From positions 1-64,000 of the forward strand of contig CALTDI010000002.1 of assembly GCA_943842505.1 (NCBI GenBank): a stretch of DNA of 64,000 bases. The letters are read 5' to 3'. Below the pieces are notes generated by a model. That model had not been told where the DNA came from and did no database searches. It was given only the letters and a program-made list of their open reading frames with translations. The position numbers and the translations under genes were made by a program. Shown here piece by piece: positions 18,768 through 27,690 of this stretch (positions within the stretch are counted from its first letter, which is position 1; every line of letters starts with the position of its first letter). Source of the stretch: an uncultured Pseudomonadales bacterium. GTDB lineage: Bacteria; Pseudomonadota; Gammaproteobacteria; Pseudomonadales; Pseudohongiellaceae.

Positions 18768-19922
18768 ATGTTTGAATTAGTCGAGAACGTTGCGCAGAGC
18801 GCTGAAATCAAAGTTGTCGGTGTTGGCGGTGGCGGCGGAAACGCTGTACACCATATGATTAATAACCAGGTAGAAGGCGTGGAGTTCATTTGTGCAAACA
18901 CTGATGCTCAGGCGTTAAATAACCTGAAGGCCAAGACTATATTGCAGATGGGTAGCAATATCACCAAGGGCCTTGGTGCGGGTGCTGATCCCGAAATCGG
19001 CAGACAGGCAGCGCTGGAAGACAGAGACGAGATCGCCGAGATCCTGTCTGGTGCCGACATGGTGTTCATTACCGCCGGCATGGGTGGTGGTACAGGAACT
19101 GGCGCCGCACCTATCGTCGCTGAAGTCGCCAGGGAAATGGGCATTCTGACGGTAGCGATAGTTACTCGACCTTTTCCCTTCGAAGGAAAGAAGCGCTCAA
19201 AGGTCGCCGAAGAGGGCATTCGTCTGCTGACTGAGCAGGTCGACTCACTAATTACTATTCCTAATGAGAAGCTGCTCGATGTGTTGGGTAAGGAAGCCTC
19301 TTTGCTCGACGCGTTCAAAGCAGCAAACGATGTGCTTTTAGGTGCGGTAAAGGGTATTGCAGATCTAATCATGAATCCAGGTATGATCAACGTCGATTTC
19401 GCCGATGTGAAAACGGTGATGTCTGAGATGGGCATGGCCATGATGGGCACCGGAGCGGCAGTCGGTGCCGACCGAGCACGAGAGGCGGCAGAGGCAGCGA
19501 TTCGTAGCCCACTCTTGGAAGATGTGAACTTGCAGGGTGCGCGTGGTATTCTGGTTAATATTACCGCCGGCGAGAATTTGTCTCTTGGTGAATTTTCAGA
19601 AGTTGGTGACACCATTGAGGAGTTTGCATCGGATGATGCCACTGTGGTTGTGGGTACCGTGATCGATCCTAGTCTAAAGGACGAGATGCGAGTTACAGTT
19701 GTGGCAACTGGTTTGGGCGATCTGCATGCGCGACCCACTAAAGTTGTGGACAACACGAACAGAGAAGCCACTACGGACTACCGCCAGTTAGACAGGCCTG
19801 CGGTAATGCGTAACCGCCAGGGTTCGGGGCGCGCGGCTGCAGCGGCCGCCGCGGTAGTTGGCTCAGATACCGATATGGACTATCTCGATATCCCAGCCTT
19901 TTTAAGGAAGCAGGCGGACTAG
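18768..19922 (+). CDS. ftsZ: Cell division GTPase FtsZ
   Basis: 384 residues, tubulin fold. Nucleotide loops include VGVGGGGGNAVHHM and the tubulin signature GGGTGTGAAP; the T7 loop region FADVKTVMSEMG follows. A short variable linker rich in Arg/Ala precedes the conserved C-terminal peptide DYLDIPAFLRKQAD that binds FtsA and ZipA. A good RBS (GAGGGGGC) lies 7 bp upstream of the ATG. It is the last gene of the dcw cluster. Confidence 0.98.
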   Translation: MFELVENVAQSAEIKVVGVGGGGGNAVHHMINNQVEGVEFICANTDAQALNNLKAKTILQMGSNITKGLGAGADPEIGRQAALEDRDEIAEILSGADMVFITAGMGGGTGTGAAPIVAEVAREMGILTVAIVTRPFPFEGKKRSKVAEEGIRLLTEQVDSLITIPNEKLLDVLGKEASLLDAFKAANDVLLGAVKGIADLIMNPGMINVDFADVKTVMSEMGMAMMGTGAAVGADRAREAAEAAIRSPLLEDVNLQGARGILVNITAGENLSLGEFSEVGDTIEEFASDDATVVVGTVIDPSLKDEMRVTVVATGLGDLHARPTKVVDNTNREATTDYRQLDRPAVMRNRQGSGRAAAAAAAVVGSDTDMDYLDIPAFLRKQAD

Positions 19923-19929
19923 TTGTTGC

Positions 19930-19965
19930 GGGATATCGCGGTAGGATTCCTACACGATATTCCCC
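19930..19965 (+). terminator. Long imperfect hairpin just after ftsZ
   Basis: Eight bases past the ftsZ stop, GGGATATCGCGGTAGGA can pair with TCCTACACGATATTCCCC, a stem of roughly 15 bp with small mismatches and almost no loop. There is no immediate T-run (AATATGGAGGGTTTT follows), so it may be a weak terminator or an mRNA 3'-end stabiliser rather than a strong intrinsic terminator. Confidence 0.4.
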
Positions 19966-20260
19966 AATATGGAGGGTTTTAGAACAGCTTCCTAGGGTCT
20001 GTGGCAGGCTCCTTTCATGGTTTTCCCTTATTGGGTTATTCCCTGAATTTTGCTACCATGCTACAGTTTTGTTAAAGGTCGTCATTGTGAGCTAAAACTT
20101 GGCCATTTCGGGTCTGGTATTACCAGTCAGTAGAGAGGCGGGTTTGTATTTTAAGTTACGGCTTAAGTGCCCAGAATCGCAATGTAGCATGACACCGCAT
20201 AACTATTGCTTGATCGAATTTCATGTTTATTGCGACTAATACCACGCGAAGCGAAGACCT
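19966..20260 (+). other. ftsZ-lpxC spacer
   Basis: About 295 bp with no convincing coding capacity. It should contain the lpxC promoter, as lpxC is usually transcribed separately. I could not find a pair of -35/-10 elements with good spacing that I would defend. Confidence 0.4.
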
Positions 20261-21172
20261 ATGCTGAGACAAAGGACCCTGAAGAACGTAATTCGAGCCA
20301 CGGGCGTTGGCTTGCATACCGGCGAAAAAGTTTACCTGACCCTCAGGCCCGCCCCGGTAAACAGCGGCATCATCTTTACCCGTGTCGACTTGGATACCCC
20401 CGTTCAGATTGCAGCTAGGGCTTCAAACGTCGGAGACACTACGCTCTCCACCTGTTTAGTGAAGGATGACGTCAGAATATCTACTATCGAGCACTTGATG
20501 TCTGCTCTTTCAGGGCTGGGCATAGACAATGCTTTTATCGATGTAAGTGCGCCAGAAGTGCCGATCATGGATGGCAGTGCAGGCCCCTTCGTTTTCCTTA
20601 TCCAATCAGCCGGCATTGAAGAGCAGTCAGAACTAAAGCGCTTCATCAAAATCAAGAAACCACTGCGACTGGAACATGGCGACAAAGCCGTGAGCCTCGA
20701 GCCATTCGATGGCTTCAAGGTCAGCTACACCTTGCACTACGATCACCCGGTATATAAGAAGCATACGAAGAGTGCGACTATCGATTTCTCAAGCACCTCT
20801 TTCGTTAAAGAAGTCTCTCGAGCGAGAACCTTCGGTTTTATGCACGAGTTTGAAGAGCTACGTAATAGAAATCTAGCTCTTGGCGCGAGCATGGATAACG
20901 CCATCGCCGTGGGTGACTATAAGGTGTTAAACGAAGATGGTTTGCGTTATGAAGATGAGTTTGTAAAGCACAAGATTCTTGATTCTATTGGAGATTTATA
21001 CCTTCTAGGCAACAGCCTCATAGGCGAGTTCAAGGGATATAAATCTGGACATGCTTTGAATAATGCTTTATTAAGAATGCTTGAAGTTAATGAAGATGCT
21101 TGGGAAATAGTCAGTTTCGATAAAGAGACTAATGTGCCTATTTCCTACATGAAACCAGTGTTGGCAGCCTAA
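20261..21172 (+). CDS. lpxC: UDP-3-O-acyl-N-acetylglucosamine deacetylase LpxC
   Basis: 303 residues, family length. The N-terminus [20 protein letters not shown] is canonical. Zinc ligands appear as the His of [10 protein letters not shown] and the His/Asp of [27 protein letters not shown] and ARTFGF are also conserved. It catalyses the committed step of lipid A synthesis on cytoplasmic UDP-acyl-GlcNAc. Location right after ftsZ is the standard gammaproteobacterial order. Confidence 0.97.
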   Translation: MLRQRTLKNVIRATGVGLHTGEKVYLTLRPAPVNSGIIFTRVDLDTPVQIAARASNVGDTTLSTCLVKDDVRISTIEHLMSALSGLGIDNAFIDVSAPEVPIMDGSAGPFVFLIQSAGIEEQSELKRFIKIKKPLRLEHGDKAVSLEPFDGFKVSYTLHYDHPVYKKHTKSATIDFSSTSFVKEVSRARTFGFMHEFEELRNRNLALGASMDNAIAVGDYKVLNEDGLRYEDEFVKHKILDSIGDLYLLGNSLIGEFKGYKSGHALNNALLRMLEVNEDAWEIVSFDKETNVPISYMKPVLAA

Positions 21173-21299
21173 GTCTGGCGTGCTATTCTAACTATCTGAT
21201 TTTAATAATAATTAATCAGGAATAAATAATAGTTGGGCGTTGAAGTTTCTTGATTAGCCCCCTTGTACCAATAGGCTTGCTGAGAATTTCGCTTAAACA

Positions 21300-22229
21300 A
21301 TGAAAGTAATTCTAGTCGACCAGCGTCATGGTCACACTAAAACTATAGTCCTTAAAGGCTGGCTGAAAGGCCTCCTGTCCCTGTGCCTGCTTGGAGCACC
21401 CGTTGCTCTGGGCTATTTCGGCTATGAGCTCGCTGTCTCTGGCAACAAAGGCGTCTTTAGTGAAGAGTCTGCGCAGAACTGGGAGCGCCAGATTCGAATC
21501 CAGACTGAACAAATTTCCGAGATAAAACAAGAGTCTGAGCAACAGATCGAGGCCCTTACTATTCGCTTGGCTATGTTACAGGCGCGATTAGTGCGTCTGG
21601 ACGCAGTGGGCGAACGCATTACGACTATAGCCAAACTCGACAACGGTGAGTTCGACTTCAGCGATCCGATTACCCTAGGTGGCCCGGCAACGGGTGTTGG
21701 TGAGTCTTATTCCGCCGCTGGCTTCATGGATGCGGTATACCAACTGGAGCGCCAGCTCGAAGATCGTCAGCAGCAGTTAGAAATTTTAGAAGGCTTGATG
21801 ACCGATCGTAAGATTCAGTCTGATGTCTTCATTGCCGGTCGGCCCGTTGATAAAGGCTGGATAGCATCTCGTTTCGGGCAGCGTCTAGACCCGATCACTG
21901 GCCGTCTTGCGTTCCATGGTGGAATCGACTTCACCACTGGAAAATCAGGCGCCGATATCAATACCGTGGCGGCTGGCGTAGTAACCTGGTCTGGCCCGCG
22001 CTCGGGCTACGGCCTAATGGTCGAAGTGAATCACGGTAATGGTTTCACCACACGCTACGCCCACTCCGAGAAGTTGTTTGTGGATGTTGGCGATATCGTA
22101 ATGAAGGGACAGAATATCGCGCTAGTTGGTTCAACTGGCCGATCTACAGGGCCTCATGTTCATTTTGAGGTCTACAAGAACGGTAGAGTCGTCGACCCTG
22201 CCGCCTATATACACCGCACAGCTAGATAA
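21300..22229 (+). CDS. Membrane-anchored M23 family peptidase (LytM domain)
   Basis: 309 residues. A short basic start and one transmembrane helix (about 21-45) are followed by a coiled-coil region (about 60-110) and a C-terminal LytM domain. Zinc-binding motifs are intact: HGGIDF (HxxxD) and HVHFEV (HxH), with RYAHSEKL between. It is therefore a plausible periplasmic D,D-endopeptidase rather than a degenerate EnvC/NlpD-type activator. Genes of this type sit between lpxC and secA in many Pseudomonas-like genomes. The specific substrate is not known from sequence. Confidence 0.9.
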   Translation: MKVILVDQRHGHTKTIVLKGWLKGLLSLCLLGAPVALGYFGYELAVSGNKGVFSEESAQNWERQIRIQTEQISEIKQESEQQIEALTIRLAMLQARLVRLDAVGERITTIAKLDNGEFDFSDPITLGGPATGVGESYSAAGFMDAVYQLERQLEDRQQQLEILEGLMTDRKIQSDVFIAGRPVDKGWIASRFGQRLDPITGRLAFHGGIDFTTGKSGADINTVAAGVVTWSGPRSGYGLMVEVNHGNGFTTRYAHSEKLFVDVGDIVMKGQNIALVGSTGRSTGPHVHFEVYKNGRVVDPAAYIHRTAR

Positions 22230-22338
22230 TCACCGCCTTTTCGAAAGCCAATCTAATTGGCCTGCAGAGCCTGCGCGCTTGGAGCGCTAGGGTTGTTGGG
22301 GGCTAGCGTACTCAATCTATACTAATTGACAGAACACT

Positions 22339-25108
22339 ATGAGCATATTTAACAAAATATTTGGCAGCAGTAACTCGCGTAAGATAAAGAAGTTGCAGAA
22401 GGTTGTTGATCGTATCAATGGACTCGAGCCTTCTTTAGAGGCGCTTTCTGACGATGAGTTAAAAGCTAAAACAGAAGAATTCAAGCAGCGTTTCGATTCT
22501 GGCGAGTCGATGGAAGCACTGTTGCCTGAAGCTTTCGCGGTCGTTCGCGAAGCTGGCAAGCGTACTTTACAGATGCGCCATTTTGACGTGCAGATGATCG
22601 GCGGAATTGTGCTACATGAGGGCAGTATCTCCGAGATGAGAACGGGTGAGGGTAAGACGCTAATGGCTACCCTGCCAGCCTATCTAAACGGATTGACGGG
22701 AAAAGGCGTTCACTCTGGTTACGGTTAACGAATACCTGGCGGAGCGCGATGCGAACTGGATGCGCCCCCTCTATGAATTTCTTGGTCTTAGTGTCGGGAT
22801 TATCGGTTCGGGTCAATCACCGGAGCTAAAGAAAGCGGCCTACAATTGTTCTATAACTTATGGCACGAACAATGAATTCGGTTTCGACTATCTTCGTGAC
22901 AATATGGCGTTTCGTCTCGATGACAAGATGCAAAGAGAGCTTAATTTTGCCATTGTCGATGAGGTGGATTCGATTCTAATAGATGAAGCGCGAACTCCAC
23001 TGATTATCTCCGGTGCGGCGGAAGACAGCTCGAAACTCTATACAGCGATAAATCAGCTCGTGCCTAAGCTAGAGAAAGGTATTAAAGCTGAGAAGTCCAA
23101 GATGGAGATGATGGATAAGAGCTTTGTGCCTGAAGAGTCTGGCCACTTCACGGTAGACGAGAAGAATCGCTCGGTAGAACTTACCGAATCGGGTCACGAA
23201 TTTGTTGAAGAAATCTTAATCTCAAAGAAACTTCTCGAAGAAGGCGACTCTCTTTACTCTGCCACGAATCTGTCCCTGCTCCATCATATCCATGCAGCAT
23301 TAAAGGCGCATCATCTATTTAAGAAGGATATAGAATACATAGTACAGAACAAGCACATTGTTTTGATTGACGAACATACGGGTAGAACGATGGAAGGTCG
23401 ACGCCTGTCTGAAGGTCTGCACCAGGCACTGGAAGCGAAAGAAGGTTTGGAGATTCAGAGCGAGAGCCAGACTCTGGCTTCGACTACGTTTCAAAACTAC
23501 TTTCGTCTATACAATAACCTGTCCGGGATGACTGGCACAGCGGACACCGAGGCATTTGAATTTTCTCAGATCTATGGGCTCGATGTGGTGGTGATTCCTA
23601 CTAATATGCCAATGATCCGTGTAGATGCGAACGATCTCATCTATCTCTCCATGGATGAGAAGCTTGAGGCGATCGTGCGTGACATCACCGAGATGAGCGC
23701 CAAAGGCGCCCCCGTTCTGGTAGGTACTGCCTCAATCGACACGTCAGAAACTTTGTCGAATTTCTTGAATAAAGAAAACATTAAGCACGAAGTGCTTAAT
23801 GCAAAATTCCACGAGCGCGAGGCGCAGATAATCGCCGAAGCAGGCAGGCCTGGCGTGGTGACGATCGCCACGAATATGGCCGGTCGTGGTACGGATATCG
23901 TGCTCGGAGGCAAATGGGAATCAGAGGTTGCCGAATTGGAGAATCCTACAGAGGAGCAGATTGCGAAGATAAAGGCCGACTGGCAGTTGCGTCATGATCA
24001 AGTAATTGCAGCTGGTGGATTGCATATCGTCGGTACCGAGCGTCACGAATCCAGACGTATCGACAATCAGTTACGTGGCCGTTCCGGAAGACAGGGTGAC
24101 CCTGGTTATTCCAGGTTCTATCTGTCTATGGAAGACAATTTGTTGCGCATATTTGCTACCGATGGTGTGAAGAATTTTATGCGCCGCCTGGGTATGGAAA
24201 GAGGCGAAGCCATAGAGCATAGCATGGTGACAAAACAGATCGAGAAGGCGCAGCGAAAAGTCGAAGGCAGGAACTTCGATATTCGCAAGCAGTTGCTGGA
24301 ATATGACAATGTGGCCAACGATCAGCGCACGATTATCTATCGACAGCGCAATGAACTCATGGCCAGCGATGACATCTCCGAGCTAATAGAAGAAATGCGC
24401 ACTGAGGTGGTTGGGCAGATTGTCGATGATTACATACCACCACAGAGTGTTCCCGAGCAGTGGGATGTAGAAGGGCTGCAACAGGCGATCGATACCGAAT
24501 TCGCCACAGCGCAGAATATCCAGCAATGGCTTGATGAGGATGATCAGCTCTATGAAGAGCAATTGAAGCTGAAGATCGATGAGATACTGACAGCGGATTA
24601 TGCGGACAAGTGTGCGGCGGTTGGCGATAAGATGCGCACTTTCGAGAAGCAAATCACTCTGCAGATCCTTGATGGTCTGTGGAAAGATCATCTGGCAACC
24701 ATGGATCATTTACGTCAGGGTATTTTCTTGCGCAGCTACGGCGGCAAGAACCCTAGACAGGAATACAAGCGGGAAGCCTTTGCACTGTTTCAGGATTTGA
24801 TGACGAATTTGCAGCAGGAAGTTGTGAAGGTATTGAGCCACGTTAAGATTCGTCAGGAAGATGAGGTTGATGCTATCGAGCGACAGCGAGAGCAGGAACG
24901 CGCCAGGGAGCGAGTAAACTTTCAGCACCAGGCTGTGTCTGCACTCGCGGATCAGGCGCCGGCGGAAGCGCCTGCAGCCGGACAAGGTCAGGCGGAAGGC
25001 GAGAAGGTCGCTCCCTTTGTTCGAGAAGTGGCGAAGGTAGGGCGAAACGATCCCTGCCCCTGTGGCTCAGGCAAGAAGTATAAAGTCTGTCACGGCAAGA
25101 TTGGTTAG
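22339..25108 (+). CDS. secA: Preprotein translocase ATPase SecA, with a 1-nt frame break near codon 126
   Basis: Two abutting frames together encode a full-length SecA. The first (22339-22728) has the N-terminus, the EMRTGEGKT Walker A loop and ends [16 protein letters not shown]. The second (open through 22715-25108) reads [20 protein letters not shown], which is exactly what should follow GKGVH. Dropping one T at about 22714 fuses the frames. Other motifs are [29 protein letters not shown], and the C-terminal zinc motif [13 protein letters not shown] that binds SecB and phospholipid. SecA drives Sec-dependent export. The gene is essential in bacteria, so an assembly error is the simplest reading. 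Confidence 0.93.
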
Positions 25109-25138
25109 CGCCCCGCCCTATGGGTGTTAGCAACGCAA

Positions 25139-25170
25139 TGACAGGATAGGCGCAGGATAGGCGCAGGATA
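25139..25170 (+). repeat. Three short tandem copies of CAGGATAG before argJ
   Basis: The argJ leader contains CAGGATAG three times, the copies separated by GCG, i.e. an 11-bp period. It lies just upstream of the ribosome-binding region of argJ. No function is apparent; it may reflect local slippage. Confidence 0.6.
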
Positions 25171-25184
25171 GAAGGGATAAAAAG

Positions 25185-26402
25185 ATGGCCGTCGGCCCAG
25201 ATAGAGAAGACAGAATAGCTGCAGTCGAAGGAATTCGGCTAGGGGCAGTCGAGAGCCATATTCGCTATGCCAAACGACTCGACTTGGTTCTGGTCGAAAT
25301 TGCTGAAGGTTCTACCACGGCTGGTGTCTTTACTCAGAATGCATTCTGCGCTGCGCCAGTTCGAATTGCGAAAAAACATGTTGAGGCTGTTGCAAGCCGC
25401 TATTTTCTAATTAACACCGGCAATGCAAATGCGGGCACAGGCTCCAAGGGTGAGGCTGCAGCCATGGCATGCTGTGATGCTCTGGCTGAGCTAACAGATA
25501 CATCAGCACAACAGATTTTGCCCTTCTCTACAGGTGTTATAGGTGAGCAACTGCCCTATGAGAAAATCCTAAACTCCCTGCCAGCGTTGAGTGCTGCCTT
25601 AGCCGAGGACGGTTGGCTTTTGGCGGCTAGTGGAATTATGACTACCGACACCCGGCCAAAACTATCTTCTGCCAGCCTTGATATCGAGGGCGCTAAGGTA
25701 AAGCTAAGCGGCTTTGCGAAGGGCTCGGGAATGATCCGTCCTAACATGGCTACTATGCTCGCCTACGTATTCACCGATGCTCGAATAGCTAAGAGCCTTC
25801 TCGATGAGATTCTAGGCAGAGCAGTTAAGAACTCGTTCAATAGAATAACGGTAGATGGGGATACGTCGACTAATGACTGTTGCATGTTGGTCGCAACAGG
25901 TAAGGGTTCTCTTGAGATCAAAGACTTGCAGAGCGAGGCCGCCAAAGAGTTCCAGAGTGAGCTAAATAGCATTTTTGAGCAGCTGGCCACAGACCTAATT
26001 CGTGATGCTGAGGGTGCAACTAAGTTTATAACCATCGAGGTTACCGGGGGCGCATCCGAGCAGGAATGTCTGTCAGTGGCCTATACGGTAGCAGAATCGC
26101 CGCTGGTTAAGACTGCATTCTTCGCCTCCGATCCAAACTGGGGTCGTATCTTGGCTGCAATTGGCCGGGCAGGGGTTAAAGACCTGAATCTTGAGAAAGT
26201 AACAGTGGCGCTGGGAGATACCTTATTAGTCTCCAACGGCGCTGTAGATGAAGGATACAGGGAAAGTGCGGGGCAGACCGAGATGGACAGGGATGAAATC
26301 TCGGTCAGTATTAATCTCGCCCGTGGGCAGGCTAAGGAAAAAGTGTGGACGTCCGATCTGTCCAGTGAATATGTGCGAATAAATGCCGACTACCGTAGCT
26401 AG
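25185..26402 (+). CDS. argJ: Bifunctional glutamate N-acetyltransferase / ornithine acetyltransferase ArgJ
   Basis: 405 residues. The autocleavage and nucleophile motif is seen in GMIRPNMATMLAYVFTDA, where the Thr of ATM becomes the N-terminal nucleophile of the beta chain. NTGNANAGTG, RITVDGDTSTND and ASDPNWGRILAAIGRAG are also typical. ArgJ recycles the acetyl group between N-acetylornithine and glutamate in arginine biosynthesis. The secA-argJ-mutT order is conserved in Pseudomonas relatives. Whether it is bifunctional or monofunctional cannot be read from the sequence alone. Confidence 0.95.
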   Translation: MAVGPDREDRIAAVEGIRLGAVESHIRYAKRLDLVLVEIAEGSTTAGVFTQNAFCAAPVRIAKKHVEAVASRYFLINTGNANAGTGSKGEAAAMACCDALAELTDTSAQQILPFSTGVIGEQLPYEKILNSLPALSAALAEDGWLLAASGIMTTDTRPKLSSASLDIEGAKVKLSGFAKGSGMIRPNMATMLAYVFTDARIAKSLLDEILGRAVKNSFNRITVDGDTSTNDCCMLVATGKGSLEIKDLQSEAAKEFQSELNSIFEQLATDLIRDAEGATKFITIEVTGGASEQECLSVAYTVAESPLVKTAFFASDPNWGRILAAIGRAGVKDLNLEKVTVALGDTLLVSNGAVDEGYRESAGQTEMDRDEISVSINLARGQAKEKVWTSDLSSEYVRINADYRS

Positions 26403-26489
26403 TCGCTGTTCCTCTAGGCTGTAACCGTATCATCGTAATTACTGCACAGTAAGATCTTAGACAATCAATGAATCAATGAGAGCCCTGCC

Positions 26490-26897
26490 TTGAATCAAAT
26501 GGATCCTGTTCATGTTGCTGTCGGAGTCCTTCGCAATGGTCAAGGCCAGGTGTTAATTGCGCTGCGAGCTGAAGAAGCTCATCAGGGTGGGCTCTGGGAA
26601 TTTCCCGGCGGTAAGATAGAGCCGGGAGAGTCGGTAGAGCAGGCGCTGAGTAGAGAGTTCGAGGAGGAGTTGGGAATCTGTGTTCACAGCTGCACTCCTT
26701 TGATCCAGATAAGTCATGACTATAGGGATAAGTCGGTACTGTTGGATGTGTGTATTGTACAAAGTTTTTCTGGAGTGCCTAGAGGGAGAGAGGGGCAGCC
26801 GATAGAGTGGCGGGCACAATCTGCCTTGCGCGCAGATGACTTTCCACGAGCTAACGCTGCTATTATTCGAGCGTTGCAGCTCCTCGAGGAAGCGTAA
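26490..26897 (+). CDS. mutT: 8-oxo-dGTP diphosphatase MutT (Nudix hydrolase)
   Basis: 135 residues, the size of E. coli MutT. The Nudix box GGKIEPGESVEQALSREFEE, then ELG, matches GX5EX7REUXEEXGU. It removes mutagenic 8-oxo-dGTP. Several related bacteria carry MutT fused to a ThiE-like domain; here the ORF stops after the Nudix domain and remains of the ThiE-like part are still legible downstream. The start is TTG at 26490; an ATG at 26499 (MDPVHVAVGV) is a good alternative. Confidence 0.93.
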   Translation: MNQMDPVHVAVGVLRNGQGQVLIALRAEEAHQGGLWEFPGGKIEPGESVEQALSREFEEELGICVHSCTPLIQISHDYRDKSVLLDVCIVQSFSGVPRGREGQPIEWRAQSALRADDFPRANAAIIRALQLLEEA

Positions 26898-26949
26898 TCA
26901 CCTCGACGCCCAGAGTGTTGCCTGTCCTCATCCAAGCCATCAGCTAAGC

Positions 26950-27345
26950 GCTTGGTTGAAATTAATCTAGTTGCGTCAGTAGGGGCTGGATGCTTCTGCC
27001 TATCTCGAGTTGTTTCATTGTGTTGGCGAGCATTGTCTGGAGAGGGGTGTAAAGCTTGTGTATTCCAATACTGCTAAAGAATTAGCCCCGAAAGAGTTGT
27101 TTGATTTGCAGGTGATACACCCTGCCCGCCAGACAATCGCTGCCTATTGATGTGCGTGCAGGGAGAATCGATCTGCTGTTTAGCGCAGCCTGCTGCAGGC
27201 AAGACGAACTTAAACATGCAGAAGCCCTGAATTTCCCGAACTGGCATGTCAGGTAAATATCCCGGTCTATGAGCTGCTGTTATGAGGCCTGACTAAGTGG
27301 CTCTCAGAAGGAAGCATCTAGGATTAGGTGCGCGGGGCATAGCCT
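26950..27345 (+). pseudogene. Decayed ThiE-like domain downstream of mutT
   Basis: No intact reading frame exists, but short stretches match the thiamine-phosphate-synthase-like domain commonly fused to MutT in gammaproteobacteria. Translations from different frames, in order, give RGVKLVYSNTAKELAPKELF (compare LLLNT..EL), QVIHPARQ (compare GVHL), CCRQDELKHAEALNF (compare SCH...EL.HA..L..DF), and IPVYELLL followed by GLTKWLSEGSI (compare IPVYALGGL). Stops and indels separate the blocks. This looks like a domain lost by decay after mutT acquired a stop codon. Confidence 0.6.
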
Positions 27346-27566
27346 GCACTATGCAGCCTTAGCTGCAGGCTGTGAAGTCTTGGGAGGGGCGATGCTGCAC
27401 AATATAAGAAGAATCTTCACTACAGGTGGCAAGCTACTGATATAAATAGAATTAGCCGAGTTGAAATTGATGAGTAAATAGGGCTTTTTTGATAAAGTAT
27501 TCGAGAACTAGGCAGATACAGCAATGTGGGAAGCCAAGAAGCGTGGATGTCGGTATTACGGATGGT
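27346..27566 (+). other. Non-coding stretch before the propeller gene
   Basis: I see no supported gene here. It separates the mutT/ThiE remnant from the regulatory region of the next gene. Confidence 0.4.
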
Positions 27567-27628
27567 TATGTGACGTGGGTCACTGAGATTTCCGCTAACT
27601 TGTTGAAAATACGGAATTAGTTTAGACA
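27567..27628 (+). promoter_or_regulatory. CRP/Vfr-like site and candidate promoter upstream of 27691
   Basis: TGTGACGTGGGTCACT at 27569-27584 fits the CRP consensus TGTGA-N6-TCACA with one mismatch. Downstream, TTGTTG (27600-27605) and TAGACA (27623-27628) are spaced by 17 bp. With a start near 27635 the site would be centred at about -58, close to the class I CRP position. This is prediction only. Confidence 0.4.
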
Positions 27629-27690
27629 ATCTTGCGCTAACATAACCGAGTCCAGAATTGCCGGGCTCCACAGAAACATCAGGAATTACT

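Noticed and set aside
18908..19771. Long open frame (287 codons) on the minus strand inside ftsZ
   Set aside because: It is exactly antisense to conserved ftsZ codons, Ser/Pro-rich without domain character; a codon-bias shadow.
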